In this document: positions 1 to 8,258 of the stretch, piece after piece
Position numbering within the stretch: the stretch's first letter is position 1
Layout: the number at the start of each line of letters is the position of its first letter
Source of the DNA: Clostridiaceae bacterium Marseille-Q4149
Lineage (GTDB): Bacteria > Bacillota > Clostridia > Oscillospirales > Oscillospiraceae
Reading direction: 5' to 3'
Assembly: GCA_018228685.1 (NCBI GenBank)
Contig: CP073691.1
Span: 744,001 to 808,000, forward strand
DNA length: 64,000 nt
Made by a program: the position numbers and the translations under genes
Notes under the pieces: generated by a model
Database searches by the model: none
Seen by the model: only the letters and a program-made list of their open reading frames with translations
What the model was told of the DNA's origin: nothing

Positions 1-176
1 AGGCGGTGACCTCCGGCCGGGTCCAGGTGAACTGGACCGACTGCCAGAAGCCGGACCGCCCGGTGGCCCAGGGCGACACCCTGACCCTGCGGGGGCTGGG
101 GAAATGCGTCCTGGAGGAGGTCGGCCATCAGACCAAAAAGGGCAGGGTGTTCGTCACCCTGAAGCGTTATCTATAA
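1..176 (+). CDS. S4-domain RNA-binding protein, C-terminal fragment (YlmH-like)
   Basis: Only the last 57 codons lie in the window; the frame enters from the left edge and stops at TAA 174-176. The visible part contains SGRVQVNW, then GDTLTLRGLGK, the pattern of the C-terminal S4 RNA-binding domain of YlmH-like proteins, which act on ribosomal particles and in Firmicutes sit in the cell-division ylm cluster. The next gene begins 19 bases downstream on the same strand and is probably co-transcribed. The N-terminal domain is outside the window, so another S4 protein cannot be excluded. Confidence 0.7.
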   Translation, partial: AVTSGRVQVNWTDCQKPDRPVAQGDTLTLRGLGKCVLEEVGHQTKKGRVFVTLKRYL

Positions 177-195
177 AAGAGGGAGAGATCACATC

Positions 196-408
196 ATGGA
201 CGAAAAGAAAATCGCCCGCATCAACCAGCTGGCCGCCAAGGCGAAAACGCCGGAGGGCCTGACCCAGGAGGAACGGGAGGAGCAGCTGCGCCTGCGCCGG
301 GAGTATATCGACTCGGTGGTGGGCAACCTGGCCCGGGAGCTGGACAATACCTATGTGGTGGATGAGCACGGCAACAAGCGCAAGCTCCGCCCGAAAGGAG
401 AGCAGTGA
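196..408 (+). CDS. DUF896 (YnzC/UPF0291) family small protein
   Basis: A 70-residue soluble protein with the family pattern KIARINQLAAKAK followed by GLTQEEREEQ and a basic tail (HGNKRKLRPK). This is the usual length and layout of the DUF896/YnzC family of Firmicutes: a short helical hairpin with an unstructured C-terminus. The biochemical function is not established; B. subtilis relatives include an SOS-induced and a growth-phase-linked member. GGGAGAG lies upstream of the ATG. Its TGA overlaps the ATG of the next gene (TGATG), so the two are translationally coupled. Confidence 0.85.
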   Translation: MDEKKIARINQLAAKAKTPEGLTQEEREEQLRLRREYIDSVVGNLARELDNTYVVDEHGNKRKLRPKGEQ

Positions 409-1628
409 TGGCCTATTCCTATGACGACCGGGACCGGGAGTTCCGGCAGTCGCCTCCTCCCAGACCGCCCCGGAAAGAGGACAACGATCTGGGGTCCTGG
501 ATCCTGATCATCTTTCTGTTCATCGTGGCATGGCCGGCGGGGCTGGCGGTGCTGCTGTCGAAGGTGCTGGGGAACGACTCCCGGCGGAAAAATGCCGCTC
601 GAAGCACCCGGTCGACTGTGTCCCGCAGTGACCCGGCCGTGTCCCGGGCAAATCCCAACCCGTCCCAGGCCCGTCCCGGGACGGCTCCCGCCGCCGGGCG
701 GAAGGTCACCAAAACCCCCCAGTATTCCGCAAAAGCCGCCCGGAACATGAAGATCGTGGGCCTGGTGCTGCTGTTTGCGGGGCTGGTGTCCATGGTGGAG
801 GGCATCGGCGCTGCCACCGGCGGCCTGAGCTGGGCCCTGCTGGCCAGCCTGTTTCCCACCATGGGCCTGGCCGCCGGAGGTCTGGGCCTGCTGCTGGCCG
901 GAGGCGTCATGACCCGCCGGGCCCGGCGTTTCGGCAAGTATCTGGCCTGTGCCCACGGGCAGGAGGCGGTGTCCCTGAAAAAGCTGGCGGAGGCGGCGGA
1001 CGTGTCCTCCCGGAAGGTGGAAAACGACCTGGAGATCATGATCGAAAAGGGCCTGTGGGGCGAAAATGCCTACCTGGACCTGGGAAGCGATATGCTGTTC
1101 CGCTCTCCGGAGGCGGCTGACGCCTTCTTCGGCAAAAAGAAGCAGGAGCAGGAGGTTCAGGAGCCGCCCCAGGCGGAGCAGGGCTATTCCGGCGTCCTGC
1201 GGGACATCCGCCGGGCCAACGACCGCATCGCCGACCCCGTTCTCAGCCAGAAAATTGACCGGCTGGAGGAGGTGGCGGGGAAAATCTTCCGCATCATCGA
1301 GAAGGAGCCCGCCAAAAAGGCCAAGGCCAGCACCTTCCTGAATTACTATCTGCCCACCACCCAGAAGCTGCTGGACTCCTATGCCGAGTTTGAGGAGGCA
1401 GGCGTCAGCGGCGAGAATCTGAACCAGGCCAAGGCCAAAATTCAGAGCACCATGGACAGCATCGTGGCGGGGTTCGAGCGGCAGCTGGATGAGCTGTACC
1501 GGGCCGACGCCATGGACATCGACAGCGACATCCGGGTCATGGAGACCATGCTCCGCCGGGACAGCGCCACCGTGGCCGACGATTTCGGCCTGGGCGGCAG
1601 CACGGCGGTGCAGCAGGAGGAAGAATAA
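408..1628 (+). CDS. XpaC-like membrane protein (5-bromo-4-chloroindolyl phosphate hydrolysis family)
   Basis: About 406 residues. A charged N-terminus, one membrane segment near residues 23-47, a Pro/Ser/Arg-rich linker, two or three further membrane segments near 108-170, then a winged-helix-like stretch (LKKLAEAADVSSRKVENDLEIMI). The C-terminal 150 residues carry the helical XpaC signature (RDIRRANDRI; FLNYYLPTTQKLLDSY). XpaC was named from B. subtilis for hydrolysis of a chromogenic phosphate; in Clostridia members often sit beside TelA tellurite-resistance proteins, but none is adjacent here. The ATG at 408 overlaps the DUF896 stop; a GTG one codon earlier is less likely. True activity is unknown. 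Confidence 0.75.
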   Translation: MAYSYDDRDREFRQSPPPRPPRKEDNDLGSWILIIFLFIVAWPAGLAVLLSKVLGNDSRRKNAARSTRSTVSRSDPAVSRANPNPSQARPGTAPAAGRKVTKTPQYSAKAARNMKIVGLVLLFAGLVSMVEGIGAATGGLSWALLASLFPTMGLAAGGLGLLLAGGVMTRRARRFGKYLACAHGQEAVSLKKLAEAADVSSRKVENDLEIMIEKGLWGENAYLDLGSDMLFRSPEAADAFFGKKKQEQEVQEPPQAEQGYSGVLRDIRRANDRIADPVLSQKIDRLEEVAGKIFRIIEKEPAKKAKASTFLNYYLPTTQKLLDSYAEFEEAGVSGENLNQAKAKIQSTMDSIVAGFERQLDELYRADAMDIDSDIRVMETMLRRDSATVADDFGLGGSTAVQQEEE

Positions 1629-1656
1629 TATCACGGAAATAAGGAGGAAAAGCCCC

Positions 1657-2370
1657 ATGAAGCGCGTTTTTGCCCTAATTTTGGCCCTGTGCATGGCCTG
1701 CGCCCTGTTTGCCTGCGGAAAGAAGCAGACGGAGGTGGCCCCCGGCGGAGATAGTCCCACGGTGACCCCCGGGGCCACGGACCCGGGAAGCGGCACGGCG
1801 GAAAATCCCGGCGGCAGTACCGGTGTGCCCGGCGGTGCAGGCAGTACCGGAAATGCCGGAAACGGCGGAAATACCACCGGCAGTACCGGCAGCGGCTGGG
1901 CCGGCACCCGGGTGGCGGTGATCTATTTCTCCTGCACCGGCAACACCCGGACGGCGGCGGAGCGCATCCGGGACATGACCGGGGCGGACCTGTATGAGCT
2001 GACCCCGGAGCAGCCCTACACCAGCCAGGACCTGAGCTATAACAACGATGCCTGCCGGGCCAGCCAGGAGCAGAAGGACCCCGCCGCCCGGCCCCGGATC
2101 GCGGGCCAGCCCCTGGACCTGTCCCAGTATGGCACCATCTATCTGGGCTATCCCATCTGGTGGGGGACCGCGCCCCGGATCATCAACACCTTCCTGGACA
2201 GCTATGACCTGACCGGGAAAACCATCCGGCCCTTCTGCACCAGCGGCAGCAGCGGCATCGAGACGTCGGTGGCGGATATCCGGGCGGCGGCGCCGGAGGT
2301 CAACGTGACGGCGGGCCTGCGGGTGGACGACCCCGACGGCAGCGCCCTGAAGGCCTGGGTCCTGGGATAA
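1657..2370 (+). CDS. Flavodoxin-like lipoprotein
   Basis: A 237-residue secreted protein. The signal peptide ends in a lipobox (ALFAC, Cys20), so it should be anchored to the outer face of the membrane. Residues 24-82 are a Gly/Thr/Pro-rich linker. A flavodoxin-4 type domain follows: AVIYFSCTGNTRTAA is the FMN phosphate-binding loop, LGYPIWWGTAPR and PFCTSGSSG are the two later FMN loops. It probably moves electrons outside the cell using FMN, like other lipid-anchored flavodoxins of gut Clostridia; the partner is unknown. AAGGAGG at 1641-1647 fixes the ATG at 1657. It ends 8 bases before a structured repeat (2378-2602). Confidence 0.85.
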   Translation: MKRVFALILALCMACALFACGKKQTEVAPGGDSPTVTPGATDPGSGTAENPGGSTGVPGGAGSTGNAGNGGNTTGSTGSGWAGTRVAVIYFSCTGNTRTAAERIRDMTGADLYELTPEQPYTSQDLSYNNDACRASQEQKDPAARPRIAGQPLDLSQYGTIYLGYPIWWGTAPRIINTFLDSYDLTGKTIRPFCTSGSSGIETSVADIRAAAPEVNVTAGLRVDDPDGSALKAWVLG

Positions 2371-2602
2371 TAAGAGCTTGTCAAAAAAGGGCATTGCCTT
2401 TTTTGACAAAAGAGATTTCGCTCCGACCCGTGTGTTTTCACGCAAAAATGCGCGAAAACACACGGGTCGAAGCGCAAAGTATTTTTCGCGACGTACACGC
2501 CCAACGGAAGTCCCCTTGGGGGGCGCCGCCGCGAAAAATGGATTGAACACTTATTCGCGGCCTGCGGGCCGCGAACTCTGCGAGGCGTTTTTGACAGCCT
2601 GG
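2371..2602 (+). repeat. Structured interspersed repeat, copy 1 of 2 (four stems)
   Basis: Non-coding block directly after the flavodoxin stop. Four stems are visible: 2378-2390 with 2397-2409; 2424-2443 with 2450-2469 (19 of 20 pairs); 2481-2490 with 2530-2539; 2554-2562 with 2567-2575. A second copy, same orientation and also just after a stop codon, lies at 59449-59634. The linkers ACGTACACGCC, GGATTGAA and ACTCTGCGAGGC are shared. Stems 1, 3 and 4 align between copies and keep pairing through compensatory changes; stem 2 is unrelated in sequence and shorter in copy 2 but occupies the same place. That pattern suggests selection on structure. No coding potential is convincing on either strand. 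Confidence 0.8.
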
Positions 2603-2654
2603 AATAAGAGGAGTCCGGCGCGTGCCGGGCTCCTTTAACCTGTAGCCTGTAAAA

Positions 2655-2694
2655 AACCCACCTGCCGGAGGTCCGGCGGGCGGGTGCTTTTTTT
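2655..2694 (+). terminator. Rho-independent terminator
   Basis: GC-rich hairpin (arms around ACCCACCTGCCGG and CCGGCGGGCGGGT) followed by seven T residues. A second hairpin, GGAGTCCGGC with GCCGGGCTCC, lies just before it (about 2610-2633). They close the flavodoxin transcription unit and separate it from the convergent lipoprotein gene. Confidence 0.75.
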
Positions 2695-2725
2695 CGGCGG
2701 GATGGGGCGCGATCGCCATCAAGCC

Positions 2726-3394
2726 TTATTGCTTTGCCAGATCGGAGAAATAGTCCTCCAGGGCGGATTCCGCGTAAGCGCAGCAGCCGCTGTCGCAGTC
2801 CTCGGCCTGGGAGGAAATCGCCTCGGCCAGCACCGGATCGGCATCCGCCGTCATATCCGCAAGCTGTGCGCTGTCCAGCGTGGTCCTGCCGGGAACGCAG
2901 GTGTCCTGGGCGCTCATGGTGCCGAAGCTGTCCAGGAAATACCGGTCTCCGGCTTCGTCATACACGACATACAGCACCGTGTTATAGTCGGTGATGGGGT
3001 GATATTTTTCCCCGCTGCCGTCATAGTCCCGCAGGAAAACCAGAAGCTCGGTTCCGCTGGTAAACAGGGGATAGTCGGGAGAGGTTGCCTCGGAACAGCC
3101 GCCCTGCACCAGGGTGAAGCTCCGGGGAAGGTCGCCCTTGTAGGACTCCTGAACGGACGCGTCAAAGAACGTGACCCAATTGCGCAGGTCCTCCCCCTGC
3201 CAGTCGCCTACCTTGACCCGAGCCACGGCGTCCGCCTCTTGGAAGGCGTCGGACACGGAATAGCAGCGCTCAAACATGGAATTGATCTGCATCTCGCCCC
3301 ACCGGCTGGGGGGCAGGACGGGCTCGTGGGCCGCGCAGGCCGTTACGGACAGCAGCATCAGGGCCGCTAAAAGCGCGGACAGATTTTTCTTCAT
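2726..3394 (-). CDS. Lipoprotein of unknown function, paralogue A
   Basis: A 222-residue protein with a signal peptide and lipobox (LSVTAC, Cys20), so likely bound to the outer face of the membrane. It is a tandem paralogue of the gene at 3419-4153: the first 37 residues are almost identical, both contain V.VGDW and a YKGDLP or YKGDIP motif followed by F.L.Q.GCS, and both end in LEDYF. The mature part looks like a beta-rich globular domain; I recognise no characterised family. AGGAGAATC upstream supports the ATG. GC content is somewhat lower than the neighbours. The function cannot be inferred from context. Confidence 0.75.
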   Translation of the reverse strand: MKKNLSALLAALMLLSVTACAAHEPVLPPSRWGEMQINSMFERCYSVSDAFQEADAVARVKVGDWQGEDLRNWVTFFDASVQESYKGDLPRSFTLVQGGCSEATSPDYPLFTSGTELLVFLRDYDGSGEKYHPITDYNTVLYVVYDEAGDRYFLDSFGTMSAQDTCVPGRTTLDSAQLADMTADADPVLAEAISSQAEDCDSGCCAYAESALEDYFSDLAKQ

Positions 3395-3418
3395 GCTCGT
3401 GATTCTCCTTTTTTACGT

Positions 3419-4153
3419 TTAGCCGGCGGACAGGCGCGCGAAATAGTCCTCCAGGTCGGTCAGACGATAGAGGTCGCCGGAGGACGCAGCCGGCCGGTCC
3501 GGGTCGGCCTGGGAGGGCGCAATGGCAGCCAGAACCGGGTCCTGCTTTGTCAGATTGTCCCTGATCTGAAGAAGCTGCTCCTGCCCCGGATGGGCAACGG
3601 CCGGGCAATCGGCGGGCTGATTGATCTGACTCCATTGGGTCATCATGCCCAGGGCGTCCAGAACGTAGGACATGCCGCTGTCGTCCCGGGTTACATACAT
3701 CACCGTGGAATACGTGTTTATCAGCTCATAGGCGTCCGGATACTCCACCAGGTCGTAGGTATCCCGGTACATGGACACATCGTATTTGATCAAGAACAGC
3801 AGCAGCTGATTGCCATAGGTGAATACGGGATAGTTTCGGTAGGTCCAGGTGGAGCAGCCCTCCTGGGCCAGGACAAACTCATGGGGGATATCCCCCTTGT
3901 ACACTTTTTGGACCGTTGTCCGGAAAAAGGTTCGCCCGGTGATCAGCTCCTCCTCCAGCCAATCCCCCACCGTAACAAGGGCCACCACCTCTGCGGCGTC
4001 ATAGGCCTCCGACAGGGAGTAGGTGTGGGGCAGCATTCCTTGGGACTCTCCCTCCCCCCACCGGCTGGGGGGCAGGACGGGCTCGTGGGCCGCGCAGGCC
4101 GTTGCGGACAGCAGCATCAGGGCCGCCAGAAGCGCGGATAGAATTTTCTTCAT
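3419..4153 (-). CDS. Lipoprotein of unknown function, paralogue B
   Basis: A 244-residue lipoprotein (LSATAC, Cys20) upstream of and in the same orientation as its paralogue at 2726-3394, 24 bases apart. The start is placed at the ATG preceded by AGGAGGTAACGAAT; an ATG six codons earlier lies before that site and is rejected. The leader and first mature residues (CAAHEPVLPPSRWGE) are shared between the two, as are the YKGDIP and GCS motifs, but the middle of the protein has diverged and carries an extra 20 residues. This indicates an old duplication whose 5' end stayed conserved. No functional assignment. Confidence 0.75.
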   Translation of the reverse strand: MKKILSALLAALMLLSATACAAHEPVLPPSRWGEGESQGMLPHTYSLSEAYDAAEVVALVTVGDWLEEELITGRTFFRTTVQKVYKGDIPHEFVLAQEGCSTWTYRNYPVFTYGNQLLLFLIKYDVSMYRDTYDLVEYPDAYELINTYSTVMYVTRDDSGMSYVLDALGMMTQWSQINQPADCPAVAHPGQEQLLQIRDNLTKQDPVLAAIAPSQADPDRPAASSGDLYRLTDLEDYFARLSAG

Positions 4154-4477
4154 ATTCGTTACCTCCTGCATGATATGGGGGCGTATGGGTCAGGCGCACA
4201 AGCGGAATACGGCGAAGCTGCCTATGCGCCGGGGAAAAGTGCGTGGGTGCGTCTTGCCCAAATAACGGGGGCTTTGCTTGCGGAGCTATCCGCAAAATCA
4301 CGGAATATCATACGCATAAATCGTTTCCTTTCTGCAAAACGCACTATTTTACAATTATCCTGTTACATTATATATAACATATTTCCCGGGAGAAGTCAAC
4401 GGCTTCCGGGGGAGACTGGAAATCCCCGGGGAAGTGTGGTAAAATAGCAGAAAACAAGCGTGGAAAGGGTATGTGCA
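4154..4477. other. Divergent intergenic region, AT-rich centre
   Basis: No gene is seen in this 324-base stretch. It lies between two divergent genes and must hold both promoters. The centre (4310-4385) is strikingly AT-rich for this genome (TTATATATAACAT). A TAAAAT hexamer at 4439-4444, 34 bases before the phosphoesterase ATG, is a plausible -10 box, but no good -35 is present. Confidence 0.4.
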
Positions 4478-4942
4478 ATGCGTATACTGGTTTTATCCGA
4501 TTCCCATGGGTGCGTGGAGCCTATGGAGCGGTGCGTGGAGCGGGTGCAGCCCCAGGTGATCCTGCATCTGGGGGACTGCGTGCGGGACGCCCAGCGGCTG
4601 GAGGAGCGGTATCCGGATATCCCGCTGCTGGGAGTGCCCGGCAACTGCGACTATGGCGGCCTGGACCAGCCGGAGCGGCTGACGGAGCTGGGCGGGGTGC
4701 GGATCCTGATGATGCATGGCCACACCCGGCGCGTGAAGTCCGGCCCCATGGCGGCCATATACGCCGCCCGGGAGTGCGGGGCGGACATCCTGCTGTTCGG
4801 CCACACCCACCAGCCGGTGGTGGACCGCAGCGGCGATTTCTGGGTGATGAATCCCGGGTGCATCGGCCCCAGCGTCCGGCGGACCTATGGGGTCATCACC
4901 TTAGAGGACGGGAAGGTGGACTGTGCCGCCTTCCGCCTGTGA
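4478..4942 (+). CDS. YfcE/MJ0936-type metallophosphoesterase
   Basis: A 154-residue single-domain calcineurin-like phosphoesterase. Metal-ligand motifs appear in order: LSDSHG, HLGDC, GVPGNCD, MMHGHT and LFGHTHQP. The length and motif spacing fit the YfcE/MJ0936 group of cytosolic phosphodiesterases, which need Mn2+ or similar metals and whose natural substrate is usually unknown. In Clostridia the gene often follows rdgB/RNase PH; that neighbourhood is absent here. The ATG at 4478 has GGAAAGGG at 4462-4469; an upstream GTG in frame is rejected. The following membrane-protein gene begins 15 bases downstream. Confidence 0.9.
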   Translation: MRILVLSDSHGCVEPMERCVERVQPQVILHLGDCVRDAQRLEERYPDIPLLGVPGNCDYGGLDQPERLTELGGVRILMMHGHTRRVKSGPMAAIYAARECGADILLFGHTHQPVVDRSGDFWVMNPGCIGPSVRRTYGVITLEDGKVDCAAFRL

Positions 4943-4957
4943 GAGGAGGCGGCGGAC

Positions 4958-5590
4958 ATGGGACTGCGGCTTTCGGCGGCGGGCATTTTCCTGCTGGGGG
5001 CGGTGGGTCTGCTGCTGCACTCCACCCTGCTGGAGACGGGACACATCCGGCCGGGGATGTTCTGCTTTTATACCAATCTCAGCAATCTGCTGGTGCTGGT
5101 GTATGAGCTGGCCCTGGCGGTGGCGCCGGAGGGGGCGGTGCGGCGGCTGCTGACCGGCAGCGGCGTGGCCCTGGCCATGACCCTGTGCATCTATGTGACG
5201 CACCTGATCTATCACTTTGTGCTGGTGCCGGACGCTAAGCGCCGGGGGAAGAAATTCGCCGACTTCGGCGGCAGCTTCGGGAACCTGTGCGTCCACTACG
5301 GGACGCCGTGGCTGGTGGTGGGGCAGTGGCTTCTGTGGGGGAACAAGGCGGGGCTGACCGCGGCCTCCGCCGCCCGGTGGCTGGTGCTGCCCCTGGCGTA
5401 CTTCGTGTATGCCATGCTGCGGGCCAGGACGGGGCGGCCCATCGGCCACACGAAGCTGCTGTACCCCTACACCTTCATGGACCCGGAGAAGCTGGGACCC
5501 AAAAGGTTCTGCCTCAGCGTCGCGGCGGTGCTGGCGGGGTTCTTCCTGCTGGGCTGCCTGTTCGTGGCCCTGGGGCGGTGGATGGGATAA
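4958..5590 (+). CDS. Pr6Pr-family integral membrane protein
   Basis: A 210-residue protein with about six membrane segments. The FYTNLSNLL motif near residues 37-45 and HYGTPWLVV near 112 are typical of the Pr6Pr/FAR-17a-like family of six-helix membrane proteins of unknown function. GAGAGGAGG precedes the ATG and the gene follows the phosphoesterase by 15 bases, so they probably form a two-gene operon. No substrate or enzymatic residues can be named with confidence. Confidence 0.75.
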   Translation: MGLRLSAAGIFLLGAVGLLLHSTLLETGHIRPGMFCFYTNLSNLLVLVYELALAVAPEGAVRRLLTGSGVALAMTLCIYVTHLIYHFVLVPDAKRRGKKFADFGGSFGNLCVHYGTPWLVVGQWLLWGNKAGLTAASAARWLVLPLAYFVYAMLRARTGRPIGHTKLLYPYTFMDPEKLGPKRFCLSVAAVLAGFFLLGCLFVALGRWMG

Positions 5591-5599
5591 AACAAAAAA

Positions 5600-5665
5600 T
5601 GCGCCCCCGGGGCGCGTTTTTGACAAGCTGACAGGACCTCCTGCTGCGGCAGGAGGTCCTGTTTT
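5600..5665. terminator. Two convergent terminator hairpins
   Basis: The first hairpin, GCGCCCCCGGGGCGC at 5601-5615 followed by TTTTT, ends the upstream plus-strand unit. The second, arms 5631-5644 and 5649-5662 (ACAGGACCTCCTGC), has T residues on the plus side and A residues on the other, and can serve the minus-strand desulfurase gene ending at 5673. Confidence 0.8.
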
Positions 5666-5672
5666 ATAGGGG

Positions 5673-6836
5673 TCACAGCCACACGGTCCGGCGGCACAGG
5701 GCGTCCAGGGCCTCCAGGGCCCGGTCCACCTGGCCGGGGGTGTTGTAAGGCCCGAAGGAGAAGCGGATGGCCCCGGTGGGGAAGGTGCCCAGGGTCCTGT
5801 GGGCGTTGGGGGCGCAGTGCAGCCCCACCCGCACCTGGATGCCGAACTCCCGGCCCAGGGCGTCGGCCACAAAGGCCGGGTCCGTGTTCTCCGGCACCAC
5901 CGGCACCACGGCGGCCCGGTTTTCCGCCCCGGCCAGACCCACCAGCCGCAGATTGGGGATGGACGCCGCCCCCCGGAGGAACCGGTCCGTCAGGGCCTGC
6001 TCATGGGCTCGGATGGCGTCGATGCCGGCTTCCTCCAGCCAGGTCAGGGCTGCGTGAAGGCCCATGATCCCCGGCAGGTTCAGGGTCCCGGCCTCGAACC
6101 GGTCCGGCAGGAAGGACGGCACCTCCTCGGAGTGGCTGGCGCTGCCGGTGCCGCCGGACAGCAGCGGCTCCAGCTCCGCGGCCAGCTCCGGCCGCAGCAG
6201 GAAGCCCCCGGTGCCCTGGGGACCCATCAGCCCCTTGTGGCCGGTGAAGGCCAGGGCGTCCGCCCCTATGGCCTCCATGTCGATGGGGAAGGCTCCGGCG
6301 GTCTGGGCGGTGTCCAGCAGGAACAGCAGGCCGTTTTCCCGGCAGAAGGCCCCCACCTCCGCCGCCGGAAGCAGGGTGCCGCAGACGTTGCTGGCGTGGA
6401 GCATCACCACCGCCCGGGTGTTCTCCCGCAGCAGGCCGGGAAGGCGCTCCGTCATCAGCGTGCCGTCCGGGCGGCAGGGGATCCGGTCGAAGGTGACGCC
6501 CCGGCGGGTCAATTGGGTCAGGGGACGCATGACGGCGTTGTGCTCCATGGCGGACACCAGCACATGGTCCCCGGGCCGCAGCAGGCCCTTCAGCAGGACG
6601 TTCAGGCTTTCGGTGATGTTCTTGGTGAACGCCACGCATCGGCTGTCCGGCCCGTGGAACAGGCGGCACAGCTGCTGGCGGGTGCGCAGCACCGTCTCCT
6701 CCGCCTGATACGCCCCCTCATAGCCGCCCCGGCCGATGTTGCAGCCGCAGCCGGTGACATAGTCGAACATGGCCTGGGCCACCTGGGGCGGCTTGGGGAA
6801 GCTGGTGCTGGCGTTGTCCAGATAAATCGGCTCCAT
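5673..6836 (-). CDS. Class V aminotransferase: cysteine desulfurase/selenocysteine lyase-like, selenium cluster
   Basis: A 387-residue PLP enzyme. [12 protein letters not shown] at the N-terminus, the PLP lysine in FTGHKGLMG, and the catalytic cysteine in [11 protein letters not shown] are all present. It resembles the branch found next to selD in bacteria with selenium-dependent molybdenum hydroxylases (E. faecalis EF2568 type), thought to deliver sulfur or selenium from cysteine/selenocysteine. It is divergent from yedE-yedF-DUF3343-selD, sharing a 117-base promoter region, which supports that role. The start at 6836 is set by GGGAGGG seven bases upstream; an in-frame ATG 54 bases further up lacks such a site. 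Sulfur versus selenium specificity cannot be read from sequence. Confidence 0.85.
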   Translation of the reverse strand: MEPIYLDNASTSFPKPPQVAQAMFDYVTGCGCNIGRGGYEGAYQAEETVLRTRQQLCRLFHGPDSRCVAFTKNITESLNVLLKGLLRPGDHVLVSAMEHNAVMRPLTQLTRRGVTFDRIPCRPDGTLMTERLPGLLRENTRAVVMLHASNVCGTLLPAAEVGAFCRENGLLFLLDTAQTAGAFPIDMEAIGADALAFTGHKGLMGPQGTGGFLLRPELAAELEPLLSGGTGSASHSEEVPSFLPDRFEAGTLNLPGIMGLHAALTWLEEAGIDAIRAHEQALTDRFLRGAASIPNLRLVGLAGAENRAAVVPVVPENTDPAFVADALGREFGIQVRVGLHCAPNAHRTLGTFPTGAIRFSFGPYNTPGQVDRALEALDALCRRTVWL

Positions 6837-6883
6837 ATGGGTCCCTCCCGAAACAATACGTTGTATTTTCAAAAAAATAATGG

Positions 6884-6913
6884 TAGACATAAACTATTAT
6901 TATATGATACAAT
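6884..6913 (+). promoter_or_regulatory. Predicted promoter of the yedE-selD operon
   Basis: TAGACA (6884-6889), 18-base spacer, TACAAT (6908-6913), in an AT-rich divergent intergenic region. No terminator or obvious riboswitch is seen between it and yedE. Confidence 0.5.
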
Positions 6914-6953
6914 GTCTGTTGGAATTTTTCAAGAGAGAGAGGTATTTTTCCAA

Positions 6954-8039
6954 ATGAACATCAAACGTGAGCGCCTGCATATCGTCATTGCTGGCCTGAT
7001 CATCGGCGTCATTGCGTCGCTGCTGGTCTTTTTCGGCAACCCTGCCAACATGGGCTTCTGCATCGCCTGCTTCCTGCGGGATACCGCAGGCGGTCTGGGC
7101 CTGCACCGGGCCGCCGCCGTGCAGTATATCCGGCCGGAGATCATCGGCCTGGTGCTGGGCAGTTTCGGCATCGCCCTGTTCAAGGGTGAGTTCTCCGCCA
7201 AGGGCGGCAGCGCGCCCCTGACCCGCTTCGTGCTGGGCTTTTTCGTGATGATCGGCTGCCTGATGTTCCTGGGCTGCCCCTTCCGCATGATCCTGCGCCT
7301 GGCCGGCGGCGACCTGAACGCTCTGCTGGGCGGGCTTGGCTTCGTGCTGGGCATTCTGGCGGGCGTGTTCTTCCTGAAGAAGGGCTATTCCCTGAAGCGC
7401 TCCTATTCCATGGCCAGGCTGGAGGGCTTCCTGTTCCCGGCCATCCAGGTGGTGGTGTTTATCCTGCTGGTGGCGGCTCCCGCCTTCATCTACTTCACCG
7501 AGGCCGGCGGCGGCCCCGGCGCCAAGCACGCTGCCGTGCTCATCAGCCTGGCGGCGGGCCTGATCGTGGGCGCTCTGGCCCAGCGGACCCGCCTGTGCAT
7601 GGTGGGCGGCATCCGTGACGTGGTGCTGTTCCGGGAGCCCAAGCTGCTGATGGGCTTCGGCGCCATCCTGATCAGCGCCCTAGTGTGCAACCTGATCCTC
7701 ACCGGCGTCACCGACGGCACCTATTTCCACCTAGCCTTTGAGGGCCAGCCCATCGCCCATACCGACGGCCTGTGGAACTGCCTGGGCATGGTGCTGGTGG
7801 GCTTTGGCTGCGTGCTGCTGGGCGGCTGCCCCCTGCGCCAGCTGGTGCTCTCCGGCGAGGGCAGCTCCGACAGCGCCGTGACGGTGCTGGGCCTGATCGT
7901 GGGCGCTGCCTTTGCCCATAACTTCGGCCTGGCCTCCAGCGCGGAGGGCCCCACCGCCAACGGCAAGATCGCCGTGGTCATCGGTCTGGCCGTGGTGGCC
8001 GCCATCGGCTGCCTGAACACCTTCCGGAAGAAAGCATAA
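6954..8039 (+). CDS. yedE: Selenium metabolism membrane protein YedE
   Basis: A 361-residue protein with about ten membrane segments, of the YeeE/YedE family. Conserved cysteine motifs are visible: MGFCIACFLRD, GCLMFLGCPFRM, RLCMVGG and LLGGCPLRQ, the kind used for thiol-mediated transport of thiosulfate or, for the YedE subgroup, proposed selenium-compound uptake. Assignment to the selenium subgroup rests on context: yedF, DUF3343 and selD follow directly. The ATG at 6954 is preceded by GAGAGAGAGG; upstream in-frame codons are antisense to the desulfurase and are rejected. Direct proof of selenium transport by this family is limited. Confidence 0.85.
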   Translation: MNIKRERLHIVIAGLIIGVIASLLVFFGNPANMGFCIACFLRDTAGGLGLHRAAAVQYIRPEIIGLVLGSFGIALFKGEFSAKGGSAPLTRFVLGFFVMIGCLMFLGCPFRMILRLAGGDLNALLGGLGFVLGILAGVFFLKKGYSLKRSYSMARLEGFLFPAIQVVVFILLVAAPAFIYFTEAGGGPGAKHAAVLISLAAGLIVGALAQRTRLCMVGGIRDVVLFREPKLLMGFGAILISALVCNLILTGVTDGTYFHLAFEGQPIAHTDGLWNCLGMVLVGFGCVLLGGCPLRQLVLSGEGSSDSAVTVLGLIVGAAFAHNFGLASSAEGPTANGKIAVVIGLAVVAAIGCLNTFRKKA

Positions 8040-8051
8040 GGAGGAGACAAC

Positions 8052-8258
8052 ATGAAAGTCATCGACGCACGGGGGCTGTCCTGCCCCGAGCCCGTGGTGC
8101 TGCTGCGGGCGGCTATGCAGAGCGGCGAGGCCGCCTATCAGATCCTGGTGGACAACCACGCCTCCCGGGAGAACACCACCCGCTATGCCCAGCACCAGGG
8201 CTATCAGGTCCAGGTGCAGGAAAACGGCGGCGAATGGACGCTGACCTTTACCAAATGA
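8052..8258 (+). CDS. yedF: SirA/TusA-like selenium metabolism protein (YedF N-domain type)
   Basis: A 68-residue TusA-like protein. KVIDARGLSCPEPVVLLRAAM carries the family cysteine in the CPEP motif, the site that carries persulfide (or, in this context, possibly selenide). The longer YedF form has an additional C-terminal DsrE-like domain; this one is only the SirA domain, so it is the short version. It lies 12 bases after yedE with AAGGAGGAG before the ATG, and overlaps the next start by ATGA. Its role as a sulfur/selenium relay between the desulfurase and SelD is inferred from neighbours. Confidence 0.85.
   Translation: MKVIDARGLSCPEPVVLLRAAMQSGEAAYQILVDNHASRENTTRYAQHQGYQVQVQENGGEWTLTFTK

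Noticed and set aside
2371..2602. Coding gene in the structured repeat (minus-strand peptide GVYVAKN..LR present in both copies)
   Set aside because: Similarity follows the shared linkers; the rest of the peptides differ, frames run into neighbours, and the stems covary.
5799..8039. A single 746-codon plus-strand frame covering the desulfurase region and yedE
   Set aside because: Its first half is antisense to the desulfurase gene; yedE starts at 6954 with its own ribosome site and promoter.
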